DNA of 7,992 nt from Candidatus Segatella intestinihominis (GCA_900548535.1 URLG01000100.1:1-7992); one strand, 5' to 3'. Numbered from the stretch's first letter, positions 1-6,718 are shown. Made by a program: numbers and translations. Notes: generated by a model not told the origin, from the letters alone.

Positions 1-389
1 GCGGATTCATGACCATCTCATTGATGACCAACTATCCAGATGTATTCAAGGTAGGCGTGGCAGGTGGTCCTGTCATCGACTGGCACTGGTACGAGGTGAT
101 GTATGGCGAGCGCTATATGGACACTCCTCAGACCAATCCTGAGGGATATAAGAAGACATCACTGCTCTACCAGGCGAAGAACCTCAAGGGCAAGCTCCAG
201 ATTATCCAGGGCTTGAACGACGTGACTGTAGTGCCTCAGCACTGCCTCACCTTCCTCAAGGCTTGCATCGCCGCTGGCACCCAGCCCGACTTCTTCGTAT
301 ATCCAGGCGAGCCTCATAACATGAGAGGTCATCAGAGCACTCACTTGCATGAGCGCATCAGCCAGTACTTCTTCGACTATCTGAAATAA
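1..389 (+). CDS. S9 family serine peptidase (DPP-IV-like), C-terminal fragment
   Basis: This is the end of an alpha/beta-hydrolase peptidase that removes dipeptides or tripeptides, typically after proline, usually in the periplasm or on the surface of Bacteroidales. The reading frame is open from the window edge (codons start at base 3) to the TAA at 387-389. The first residues, G-G-F-M-T, continue the family's GxSYGGFM nucleophile elbow, so the catalytic serine should lie only a few bases outside the window. The other two triad residues are visible: Asp in the GLND motif (codon 219-221) and His in the PGEPHN motif (codon 315-317). Spacing and the short tail after the His fit the family. The protein is intact as far as seen; the propeller domain and any signal peptide are missing because of the window edge. 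Assignment to DPP-IV rather than prolyl tripeptidyl peptidase or another S9 member cannot be made from this part. Confidence 0.9.
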   Translation, partial: GFMTISLMTNYPDVFKVGVAGGPVIDWHWYEVMYGERYMDTPQTNPEGYKKTSLLYQAKNLKGKLQIIQGLNDVTVVPQHCLTFLKACIAAGTQPDFFVYPGEPHNMRGHQSTHLHERISQYFFDYLK

Positions 390-399
390 TTATTTAACA

Positions 400-555
400 G
401 GGAATTTAAGAGAAGTAAAAAGAAGTTAGAGGGAAGTGAAGGGACAAATGCAATAGAGAACATCTAGAAATTTGATATATAAAAGAACTATTGTCCCTTA
501 ACTTCCCTAGCTCTCGCAGAGAGCGATAACTTCCCTTAACTTCTATAAATTTCCC
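400..555. repeat. Large imperfect inverted repeat (possible MITE-like or REP-like element)
   Basis: The left arm (400-447) is almost entirely purine and pairs with a right arm at 491-555. The inner 18-base part, 430-447 with 491-508, matches at 17 of 18 positions. The outer 29-base part, 400-428 with 527-555, matches at 23 of 29. The right arm carries an extra 18 bases (509-526) that form their own small hairpin, GCTCTC-gca-GAGAGC at 510-524. A 12-base direct repeat, TCCCTTAACTTC, occurs at 494-505 and 532-543 within the right arm. The 43-base centre (448-490) is AT-rich and has no ORF. It fills most of the gap between the peptidase gene and purD. No transposase and no clear target-site duplication are visible. 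There is no T-run typical of an intrinsic terminator. Confidence 0.75.
510..524. repeat. Small hairpin inserted in the right arm of the inverted repeat
   Basis: A perfect 6-bp stem, GCTCTC with GAGAGC, encloses a 3-base loop (gca). It falls exactly within the 18 bases (509-526) that have no counterpart in the left arm of the larger repeat, so it looks like a side-arm of that structure. No T-tract follows, so a terminator role is unlikely. Confidence 0.6.
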
Positions 556-581
556 AAAAACACAAACAATATCTTACAGAA

Positions 582-1850
582 ATGAAAATTTTATTGTTAG
601 GAGGCGGTGGCCGTGAGCACGCCTTAGCATGGAAAATCGCCCAGAGCGAGAAAGTGGAGAAACTCTTTATCGCTCCAGGTAATGCCGGCACACAAGAGGT
701 TGGCGAGAATGTAAATATCAAGGCCGATGACTTCGAGGCTCTCAAGAGCTTCGCTGTGGAGAACGGCGTAGATATGGTCGTAGTAGGTCCTGAAGACCCA
801 TTGGTAAAGGGTGTCTATGACGACTTCAAGGCAGACCCTCGCACCCAGAACATCCCAGTTATCGGCCCATCCAAGGCTGGCGCCGTATTGGAAGGCAGCA
901 AGGACTTCGCCAAGCAATTCATGAAACGTCACAACATCCCAACAGCCAAGTATGAGACCTTCGACGGCACTACCGTAGAGGAAGGCTTGAAGTTCTTGGA
1001 GACCCTGAAGGCTCCTTACGTGCTGAAGGCTGATGGCTTGTGCGCAGGCAAGGGAGTTCTCATCCTCCCTACCCTCGAAGAGGCTAAGAAGGAATTCAAG
1101 GAGATGCTCGGCGGCATGTTTGGCAACGCCTCTGCACGTGTGGTTATCGAGGAATTCTTGAGCGGCATCGAGTGCTCTGTATTCGTATTGACCGACGGCA
1201 AGAACTACAAGATTCTGCCTGAGGCTAAGGACTACAAGCGCATCGGCGAGCACGATACTGGCCTCAATACCGGCGGTATGGGCAGCGTTACCCCTGTGCC
1301 ATTCGCTACCAAGGAATGGATGCAGAAGGTGGAAGACCGCATCATCCGTCCTACCGTGGATGGCTTGGCTGAGGAGAACATCGACTACAAGGGCTTCATC
1401 TTCTTCGGACTGATCAATGTTGAGGGCGAGCCAATGGTCATCGAGTACAACTGCCGTATGGGCGACCCAGAGACTGAGAGCGTGATGCTCCGCCTGAAGA
1501 GCGACATCGTAGACCTCTTTGAGGGCGTGGCTCAAGGCGACTTGGACAAGCGCTACATCGAGTTTGATGAGCGTGCCGCAGTCTGCGTGATGCTCGTGAG
1601 CGGTGGTTATCCAGAGGCTTACAAGAAGGGCTATCCTATCGAGGGCATCGACCAGGTAGAAGGTTCCGTAGTTTTCCACTCTGGCACAGCCATGAAGGAT
1701 GGTCAGGTAGTAACCAATGGCGGACGTGTGATCTGCGTGAGCAGCTACGGCAAGGACAAGGAAGAAGCCCTGAAGAAGAGCTTCGCCGAGGCCCAGAAGA
1801 TCCACTTCACCGACAAGTACTTCCGCTCAGACATCGGACAAGACCTTTAA
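582..1850 (+). CDS. purD: Phosphoribosylamine--glycine ligase (GAR synthetase)
   Basis: PurD catalyses the second step of de novo purine synthesis in the cytoplasm: ATP-dependent joining of glycine to 5-phosphoribosylamine to give GAR. The 422-residue length is normal for the family. The N-terminal domain opens with the GGGGREHALAW motif (residues 7-17). The ATP-grasp part shows SKDFAKQFM (106-114), VLKADGLCAGKG (147-158), EEFLSGIECSVF (190-201) and the family signature HDTGLNTGGMGS (224-235). The metal and phosphate region VIEYNCRMGDPETE is at 286-299. The C-terminal domain is complete and ends in TAA. The start ATG at 582 directly gives the expected MKILLLGGGGREH beginning. It is a single-gene unit between two intergenic inverted repeats; a separate promoter was not recognised. 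It shows no frameshift and no missing key residue. Confidence 0.98.
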   Translation: MKILLLGGGGREHALAWKIAQSEKVEKLFIAPGNAGTQEVGENVNIKADDFEALKSFAVENGVDMVVVGPEDPLVKGVYDDFKADPRTQNIPVIGPSKAGAVLEGSKDFAKQFMKRHNIPTAKYETFDGTTVEEGLKFLETLKAPYVLKADGLCAGKGVLILPTLEEAKKEFKEMLGGMFGNASARVVIEEFLSGIECSVFVLTDGKNYKILPEAKDYKRIGEHDTGLNTGGMGSVTPVPFATKEWMQKVEDRIIRPTVDGLAEENIDYKGFIFFGLINVEGEPMVIEYNCRMGDPETESVMLRLKSDIVDLFEGVAQGDLDKRYIEFDERAAVCVMLVSGGYPEAYKKGYPIEGIDQVEGSVVFHSGTAMKDGQVVTNGGRVICVSSYGKDKEEALKKSFAEAQKIHFTDKYFRSDIGQDL

Positions 1851-1860
1851 GATAATGAAT

Positions 1861-1948
1861 AATTAATAATTAATAATGTATAAATCTGCAGGACACAATC
1901 CTCCTGCTACAACGTACATTATTAATTATACATTATAAATTATTAATT
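1861..1948. repeat. Palindromic AT-rich element between purD and the membrane-protein operon
   Basis: Arms 1861-1883 and 1926-1948 are inverted copies with 22 of 23 positions matching. Inside lies a GC-richer hairpin, GCAGGA (1888-1893) with TCCTGC (1902-1907), loop of 8 bases. A second pairing is also possible: 1866-1880 matches 1915-1929 perfectly over 15 bases, so the left arm has two partly competing partners. The element fills nearly all of the gap between the purD stop and the next start. It could fold in RNA as a terminator-like or processing structure, or be a small non-autonomous mobile element. No transposase is present to decide. Confidence 0.75.
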
Positions 1949-1955
1949 GACATTG

Positions 1956-2924
1956 ATGTTAAGAAAGAAAAGATTTCAAAACAAGGTAGCGGCTAGCCGC
2001 TACGCACTCCCTATCACTGCAACCCTTGCCACCTTGGTATGGGTTGCAGTGGGTTTATTGGTATCCAACATTTGGGTGCAGTTTGCCTTCACCATTCTCT
2101 CTACATTCCTGATGGTGGAGCTCAACAACCGCAATGCCCTGATGCGCACCTACAGCCGCATGGTATCGTGCAGTTTTCTGGTGCTCATCACCATAGCAAG
2201 CCTGCCTCATCCATCGCTGCGAGCCAATATCGTGACGCTATGCTTCATCGCCTTCTACCTCATCATCTGGAACACTTACCAGGAGCGTCAGGCTTCGGGG
2301 TGGACCTTCTATGCCTTCTTCTGCATCGGTCTCGCCTCCACCATCTTTATCCAGATACTCTACTTCATGCCGCTGCTCTGGCTGATGATGATGGTATTCA
2401 CCAATTCTTTCAGCATTCGCAATTTCCTTGCCTCACTCATAGGCATCATCGCCCCTTATTGGTTCACGGCAGGCTATTACGCCTACACCGACAATCTGCA
2501 GGGGCTCTTGGACCACTTCCTGGAGTTTATCAACTATCATGAGCTCTTCGACTACTCCCAGATCACCGACCATCAGGTGGTCAATATCGGTTTCATCCTA
2601 CTGCTGAGCATCATCGGAAGCCTCCACTTCCTGCACACCAGCTATGCCGACAAGATACGCACCCGCATGATATACGAGTCGCTCATCATGATGAACTTCG
2701 TAGCCTTGGTTTTCATCATACTGCAGCCTCAACACGACCTAGAGTTGGGCGGCATCATGATTGTAAACACGGCTCCGCTCATCGCCCACTTCATCACATT
2801 CACCAAGGGCAAGCTCACCAACATCATGTTCATCGCCATACTCGTGCTCATCGTGGGCATCCTGCTTTTCAAAATCTTCGTACCAGAAATCAATCTGCTC
2901 CAGGCTATACAGAATGCCGAATAG
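1956..2924 (+). CDS. Multi-pass inner-membrane protein of unknown function
   Basis: I do not recognise this protein with confidence. From the ATG at 1956 it has 322 residues. It starts with a basic, probably cytoplasmic segment (MLRKKRF) and then has about nine to ten hydrophobic stretches spread over its whole length, including a strongly hydrophobic FIQILYFMPLLWLMMMVF segment and a final one just before the short C-terminus. There is no signal peptide and no obvious catalytic motif. A TTG at 1947 is also in frame, but it lies inside the right arm of the palindromic element, so the ATG is preferred. It sits after purD and opens a compact block with the YqaA, ZnuA-like and ZnuC-like genes. 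Size and the purD neighbourhood recall the Bacteroidota DUF6427 family; that link is from memory and unverified. Confidence 0.8.
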   Translation: MLRKKRFQNKVAASRYALPITATLATLVWVAVGLLVSNIWVQFAFTILSTFLMVELNNRNALMRTYSRMVSCSFLVLITIASLPHPSLRANIVTLCFIAFYLIIWNTYQERQASGWTFYAFFCIGLASTIFIQILYFMPLLWLMMMVFTNSFSIRNFLASLIGIIAPYWFTAGYYAYTDNLQGLLDHFLEFINYHELFDYSQITDHQVVNIGFILLLSIIGSLHFLHTSYADKIRTRMIYESLIMMNFVALVFIILQPQHDLELGGIMIVNTAPLIAHFITFTKGKLTNIMFIAILVLIVGILLFKIFVPEINLLQAIQNAE

Positions 2925-2957
2925 CAAGTGAGCATCTATCAATTTAAGGAAAGAGAT

Positions 2958-3413
2958 ATGATTAGTTGGATAGTGAGTTTTCTTGTGGACTGGGGCTACT
3001 GGGGCATGCTAGCCGCAGCCTTTCTGGCAGGCAGTTTCTTCCCCTTCAGCAGCGAGGCGGTGATGGCTGGCTTACAGGCTGCCGGACTTGAGCCCCTCCC
3101 CCTTGTCATCTATGGCAGCATAGGCAATGTGCTCGGTTCCATGTTCAATTATGGCGTGGGCAGACTGGGAAAAATGGAATGGATAGAGAAATATCTGCAC
3201 GTCAAGAAGGAGAGTCTGGACAAGGCAGAGCGATTCATGGCAGGCAGAGGAGCCTGGATGGGATTCTTCGCCTTCCTCCCCCTCCTGGGCAGTGCCATCA
3301 CCATTGTGCTGGGCTTGACTAGAGCCAACGTGCCCATCTCCATCCTCAGCATCACCATCGGCAAGGTACTGAGATACGTGCTGCTGGTATATGGACTTAG
3401 CTTCATCTTCTAA
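2958..3413 (+). CDS. Small YqaA/DedA-type (VTT/SNARE-associated) membrane protein
   Basis: This is a 151-residue inner-membrane protein resembling the short YqaA branch of the DedA superfamily, whose larger members are linked to lipid-carrier flipping and membrane homeostasis; the role of YqaA proteins is not established. Visible family features are SFFPFSSE (26-33), the glycine-rich GNVLGSMFNYGVGR (56-69), and the F-x2-GRGAW...FLPLLG region (93-111). Length is close to E. coli YqaA (about 142 residues). The ATG at 2958 is chosen because a purine-rich AAGGAAAGAG stretch lies just upstream and the protein then starts like the family. A GTG at 2928 is in frame and would add ten residues, nearly touching the previous stop. 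Only 14 bases separate its stop from the next start, which supports one operon with the ZnuA-like gene. Confidence 0.85.
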   Translation: MISWIVSFLVDWGYWGMLAAAFLAGSFFPFSSEAVMAGLQAAGLEPLPLVIYGSIGNVLGSMFNYGVGRLGKMEWIEKYLHVKKESLDKAERFMAGRGAWMGFFAFLPLLGSAITIVLGLTRANVPISILSITIGKVLRYVLLVYGLSFIF

Positions 3414-3427
3414 AAAACATAAAGACA

Positions 3428-4345
3428 ATGAAAAAGTATCATTACATTATTATATATAATCTGATTTTAATAGTAGCTCTCTTGACTGGCTTATGGTTGG
3501 CGAGTTGCAAAGGCCCAGGCAAGCAAGCGGCTACTACGAACGGTGAAAAGCCCACGGTTACCGTAACCATCCCACCATATCAATATTTCGTGGAGAAGAT
3601 TGCAGCCGACAAAGTGAATATCAACGTGATGGTATCCAATGGCAACAATCCGGAAACCTACGAGCCATACGCCCAACAGATGATGGAACTCTCCAAGAGC
3701 GCCCTCTACCTGAAAGTGGGCAGCATCGGATTTGAGCAAACTTGGATGAAAAAACTCCAAGACAATGCCCCACAGATGAAAGTCATCGACACCTCTGTTG
3801 GCATCACACCTGCCAAGACTCCTGGAGGCAACATCGACCCGCATACATGGATGAGTTGTAGCAGTGCCCGTATCATTGCCAGCAACATTCTCAAAGCCCT
3901 TAGCGATCTACAGCCCGAAAACAAGTTGTTCTTCGAAAAGAACTATCAATCTCTGCTTCAAATTATCAACAAGCGAGACAGCATGATACAAGACAATGTG
4001 AAGAACAACCCAGAGTTTGAGCACAAGTTTGTGATATACCACCCCATCCTCACTTACTTTGCCCGAGACTACAAGCTCCAGCAGCTAGCCATTGAGGAGG
4101 AAGGCAGGGAGCCAAGTGCTGCTCAGATCCAAGGCCTCATCATGCAAGCCAAGAGGGAGCATATCAAGTATTGTCTCGTACAAGCAGAATTTGCCAATCG
4201 CAATACCAAGACTTTCATCCAAGAGAGCCATACCAAGCCTTTTGAAATCAATCCATTGCAAGGCAACTGGGATAAGGCGATGGCAGAAGTTGTAAGAGTG
4301 CTCTGCGGAAAAGAACTCGTAGTGGCAGGGCAAAATAAAAAATAA
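3428..4345 (+). CDS. znuA: ZnuA-like metal ABC transporter substrate-binding lipoprotein
   Basis: This is a cluster A-I (ZnuA/TroA-type) binding protein that captures a divalent metal, probably zinc or manganese, for ABC import. The 305-residue precursor has a lipoprotein signal with lipobox LASC and acceptor Cys27. The next residues are KGPG rather than an acidic surface-export signal, which suggests it stays in the inner membrane facing the periplasm. Two family metal ligands are visible: His139 in DPHTW and His205 in YHPILTYFARDYKL. The EEEGREPS segment (223-230) is also typical. The usual first His, in (S/D)PHxYEP, is Glu76 here (NNPETYEP), and the usual late Asp is Asn275 (EINPL). The His-rich loop common in Gram-negative ZnuA is absent. 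It lies 14 bases after the YqaA-type gene and 21 bases before the ATPase gene. The symbol rests on family resemblance; the metal is not proven. Confidence 0.88.
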   Translation: MKKYHYIIIYNLILIVALLTGLWLASCKGPGKQAATTNGEKPTVTVTIPPYQYFVEKIAADKVNINVMVSNGNNPETYEPYAQQMMELSKSALYLKVGSIGFEQTWMKKLQDNAPQMKVIDTSVGITPAKTPGGNIDPHTWMSCSSARIIASNILKALSDLQPENKLFFEKNYQSLLQIINKRDSMIQDNVKNNPEFEHKFVIYHPILTYFARDYKLQQLAIEEEGREPSAAQIQGLIMQAKREHIKYCLVQAEFANRNTKTFIQESHTKPFEINPLQGNWDKAMAEVVRVLCGKELVVAGQNKK

Positions 4346-4366
4346 CAGAGCTAATCATAAAGTCCA

Positions 4367-5083
4367 ATGATCAAAGTTCAAAATTCAAAGTTAATAGAGA
4401 TAGAACATCTATCAGCAGGTTACGACCAGAAGCAGGTGCTACAAGACGTAAACCTGACGGTATACAAAGATGATTATCTTGGCATCATCGGTCCTAACGG
4501 TGGTGGCAAGACCACTCTCATGCGCCTCATCCTGGGACTGAAGAAGCCCACCGATGGCAGCATCAAGTTCTTCAAGGATGGCGAGGAGGTGAAGGAGATA
4601 ACCATGGGTTATCTGCCACAATATAACGACCTGGATAAGGAATTTCCCATCTCGGTCTATGAAGTGGTGCTCTCAGGCCTCAGCAAGACCAAGGGGCTCT
4701 TTAGCCGTTATACCAAGGCGCACCACCAGCAGGTGCTCGACACCCTGGAGCGCATGCAGCTCATCGACCTCAAAGACCGCCACATCGGTGCCCTGAGCGG
4801 AGGTCAGCTGCAACGAGTTCTCTTGGCTCGCGCCATCGTATCGAAGCCAGATGTGGTTATCCTAGACGAACCCAACACCTACATCGACCGCCGATTCCAA
4901 AAGCAGATGTATGAGATGCTGGAACAAATCAACCAGGAATGCGCCATCATCATCGTGAGCCACGACATCGCCGAGGTGCTCAACAATGTGAAGCACATCG
5001 CCTGCGTCAACCAGCATCTGCACTATCACGATACAGCCGACATGCCTAGGGAGAAACTGGAAGAGCACTTCCTGAATGTATAG
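4367..5083 (+). CDS. znuC: ZnuC-like metal ABC transporter ATP-binding protein
   Basis: This is a cytoplasmic ATPase that should power metal uptake with the ZnuA-like protein encoded just upstream. The 238 residues contain a full nucleotide-binding domain: Walker A GPNGGGKT (42-49), Q-loop glutamine in YLPQ (Gln85), signature LSGGQLQR (143-150), Walker B VVILDEPN (163-170) with catalytic Glu168, and H-loop His199 in VSHD. After Walker B the sequence reads NTYID where ZnuC-type proteins usually have TAGVD, a small departure in the D-loop. The first residues, MIKVQNSKL, are encoded by an AT-rich stretch with two CAAAGTT copies 14 bases apart and look like an extension before the usual start of the domain. 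No in-frame ATG lies nearby, so the start at 4367 is kept. A permease gene would normally follow, but only a terminator and then gltS are found. Confidence 0.92.
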   Translation: MIKVQNSKLIEIEHLSAGYDQKQVLQDVNLTVYKDDYLGIIGPNGGGKTTLMRLILGLKKPTDGSIKFFKDGEEVKEITMGYLPQYNDLDKEFPISVYEVVLSGLSKTKGLFSRYTKAHHQQVLDTLERMQLIDLKDRHIGALSGGQLQRVLLARAIVSKPDVVILDEPNTYIDRRFQKQMYEMLEQINQECAIIIVSHDIAEVLNNVKHIACVNQHLHYHDTADMPREKLEEHFLNV

Positions 5084-5128
5084 AAGAGCACCCATAAATG
5101 AATAAATAAATATTCAACTATCATACAG

Positions 5129-5164
5129 AAATCCATCTTTTTCAACGAAAAGATGGATTTTTTT
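5129..5164 (+). terminator. Intrinsic terminator after the ZnuC-like gene
   Basis: A perfect 13-bp stem (5129-5141 with 5148-5160) encloses a 6-base loop (tcaacg), and a run of seven T follows (5158-5164, partly within the stem). It closes the four-gene block and separates it from gltS, which has its own promoter. The A-tract on the left makes some activity in the other direction possible. Confidence 0.9.
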
Positions 5165-5198
5165 CGTATAAAGATTACAATATGTCAGAAATATTATG

Positions 5199-5206
5199 TA
5201 TCTTTG
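5199..5206 (+). promoter_or_regulatory. Bacteroidota-type -7 promoter element for gltS
   Basis: The sequence TATCTTTG fits the Bacteroidota sigma-ABfr -7 consensus TAnnTTTG exactly. Transcription should start around 5212-5214, giving a leader of roughly 20 bases before the ATG at 5235. The -33 region (around 5175-5178, TTAC) is only a weak match to TTTG. The element lies just downstream of the terminator, as expected for an independent gene. Confidence 0.7.
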
Positions 5207-5234
5207 CACACGATTTCAACAAACAGGATAAGAT

Positions 5235-6485
5235 ATGAACGAAACGATTATTTCTCTAGACATGTTGCAGTCTACCGGCGTAGGCGCCCTGGCACTGCTT
5301 TTGGGTATGTTGATGACACGCAACATCAAATGGCTACAGAAGTTCTGTATACCGTCGCCAGTATCTGGAGGACTCGTTTTCTCTATCGCCACCCTCATCC
5401 TCTACAAGGTATTCCACATCGAACTTTCTTTTGATGGCACTCTGAAGGATGTCTTCATGCTCGCCTTCTTCACCTCCGTAGGCTTCCAGTCCAATCTCAA
5501 GGTGCTCAGACAGGGCGGTAAGACACTCGTGCTGATGCTTGTTCTCTTGGTAGGCATCATCGTATTGCAAAACGTGATGCCACTCATCATCACCAAGATT
5601 CTAGACGTAAACCCACTCATCGGTATGGCGGCTGGTTCCATCTCCATGGCGGGCGGTCACGGCACGGCAGGAGGATTTGCATCCGTATTGGAACATCTGG
5701 GCTTGCAGGGAGCAGGCACCGTATCCATGGCTGCCGCAACCTTCGGACTGATAGCAGGTTCGGTGATTGGCGGACCTATCGCCGAGAAACTGATTCGCAC
5801 CAAGCTTACTTACGAACATGAGATTATCAAAGACTTTGAGATAGACCCAGCGATGGCGGGTATCGAGAGCGATGAGCAGTCGCCTGCCGGTCGTGAGAAG
5901 CATCTCAGTAGCCATGAGATAGAATTCCAGCACTATGCCAACGCCACCTATACCCTCTTGGTAGTGATGGCACTGGGCACGGTGATGAGCAAGCTCTTGC
6001 AGAGCACGGGTATCACCTTCCCTACTTACTTCGGAGCCCTCATCGTGGCTGCCGTGGTAAGAAACCTGATAGAGTTGACTCCTTGGCGCAGCAAGCTGGA
6101 GATGGAGAAGATAGTCAGCGTAGGCAACATCTCGCTCTCCGTATTCCTCGGCATGGCGATGATTTCGCTCAAGCTATGGGAGCTTCAGAGCCTTGCCCTG
6201 CCACTCATCAGCATCTTGGTAAGTCAGGTCATCGTGATGGTATTGCTCACTTACTTCCTAGCCTTCCGACTGCTGGGCAGCGACTATGACGCAGCCGTCT
6301 TGGTGGCAGGTATCTGCGGATTCGGTCTCGGAGCCACACCAAATGCGATGGCAAACATGAGTGCAGTCTGCTACAAGTATCACTACACCGTGAAGCCATT
6401 CCTCATCGTTCCTATCATCGGAGCCATGTTTGTGGACCTCATCAACACGGGTATCATCACCACCTTCCTCAACTGGATAGGATAG
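5235..6485 (+). CDS. gltS: Sodium/glutamate symporter
   Basis: GltS imports glutamate across the inner membrane with sodium. The 416-residue protein is slightly longer than the E. coli protein (401). It has two hydrophobic halves, each with a re-entrant loop region: GGHGTAGG at residues 140-147 and GFGLGATPNAMANM at 362-375, both characteristic of the ESS family. The region 189-232 between the halves is hydrophilic and charged and probably forms a cytoplasmic linker; it accounts for the extra length. The N-terminal part (LLLGMLMTRNIKWLQKFCIP) and the GFQSNL segment at 83-88 also fit. The start ATG lies just after the predicted promoter. The gene is flanked by intrinsic terminators on both sides, so it is likely transcribed alone. 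No defects are visible. Confidence 0.96.
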   Translation: MNETIISLDMLQSTGVGALALLLGMLMTRNIKWLQKFCIPSPVSGGLVFSIATLILYKVFHIELSFDGTLKDVFMLAFFTSVGFQSNLKVLRQGGKTLVLMLVLLVGIIVLQNVMPLIITKILDVNPLIGMAAGSISMAGGHGTAGGFASVLEHLGLQGAGTVSMAAATFGLIAGSVIGGPIAEKLIRTKLTYEHEIIKDFEIDPAMAGIESDEQSPAGREKHLSSHEIEFQHYANATYTLLVVMALGTVMSKLLQSTGITFPTYFGALIVAAVVRNLIELTPWRSKLEMEKIVSVGNISLSVFLGMAMISLKLWELQSLALPLISILVSQVIVMVLLTYFLAFRLLGSDYDAAVLVAGICGFGLGATPNAMANMSAVCYKYHYTVKPFLIVPIIGAMFVDLINTGIITTFLNWIG

Positions 6486-6520
6486 AATGTATAGAATTTT
6501 CTAAAACTTCTTATAATAAG

Positions 6521-6557
6521 CCTCGGGACGAAAAAAAACAAACGTCCCGAGGTTTTT
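6521..6557 (+). terminator. Intrinsic terminator after gltS
   Basis: A perfect 10-bp GC-rich stem, CCTCGGGACG (6521-6530) with CGTCCCGAGG (6543-6552), has an A-rich 12-base loop and is followed by five T (6553-6557). It lies 35 bases after the gltS stop. A further copy of the left arm occurs downstream at 6587-6596. Confidence 0.9.
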
Positions 6558-6586
6558 ATATTTTTGTGGCGACGAAAATATTTTTT

Positions 6587-6596
6587 CCTCGGGACG
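6587..6596 (+). repeat. Extra copy of the gltS terminator arm
   Basis: CCTCGGGACG is an exact 10-base direct repeat of the left arm of the terminator at 6521-6530. It can therefore pair with the right arm at 6543-6552 in an alternative stem with a 34-base loop. A degenerate neighbour, GGCGACGAAAATA (6568-6580), resembles the GGGACGAAAAAAA part of the terminator, which suggests duplication of a small unit. Confidence 0.65.
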
Positions 6597-6718
6597 TGGT
6601 CATATAGGGCACCTTTAAGCATCTTAAACAAAAGGCCTATTTTGTAAAGATATAATTCCAAACATATAATATTACCTAAAAAACACACCCAATTCGAGCG
6701 TATCTCTTTTCTTTTTAG

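Noticed and set aside
624..1805. 393-residue open frame on the minus strand opposite purD
   Set aside because: It lies entirely antisense to an intact, clearly recognised purD gene and shows no recognisable motif. It is explained by codon bias of the real gene.
1947..1955. Upstream TTG start for the unknown membrane protein
   Set aside because: It lies within the right arm of the palindromic element, and an ATG follows three codons later at 1956.
2039..2542. 167-residue + strand open frame in another register inside the membrane-protein gene
   Set aside because: Its His- and Pro-rich translation is typical of an out-of-frame reading. The overlapping frame has coherent membrane segments.
2928..2957. 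GTG start for the YqaA-type protein
   Set aside because: The ATG at 2958 has a better upstream sequence and gives a family-like N-terminus. The GTG would add ten polar residues.
5153..5434. 93-residue + strand open frame across the gltS promoter and start
   Set aside because: It begins in the terminator, overlaps gltS out of frame and has no recognisable content.
6559..6566. TATTTTTG, an exact match to the -7 promoter pattern
   Set aside because: It lies directly in the T-rich tail of the gltS terminator, where such matches arise by chance, and is more than 230 bases from the next start. The element at 6719 is better placed.
6383..6688. 101-residue minus-strand open frame over the gltS end and terminator
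   Set aside because: It runs through a strong terminator hairpin and the gltS coding end, with no family features.
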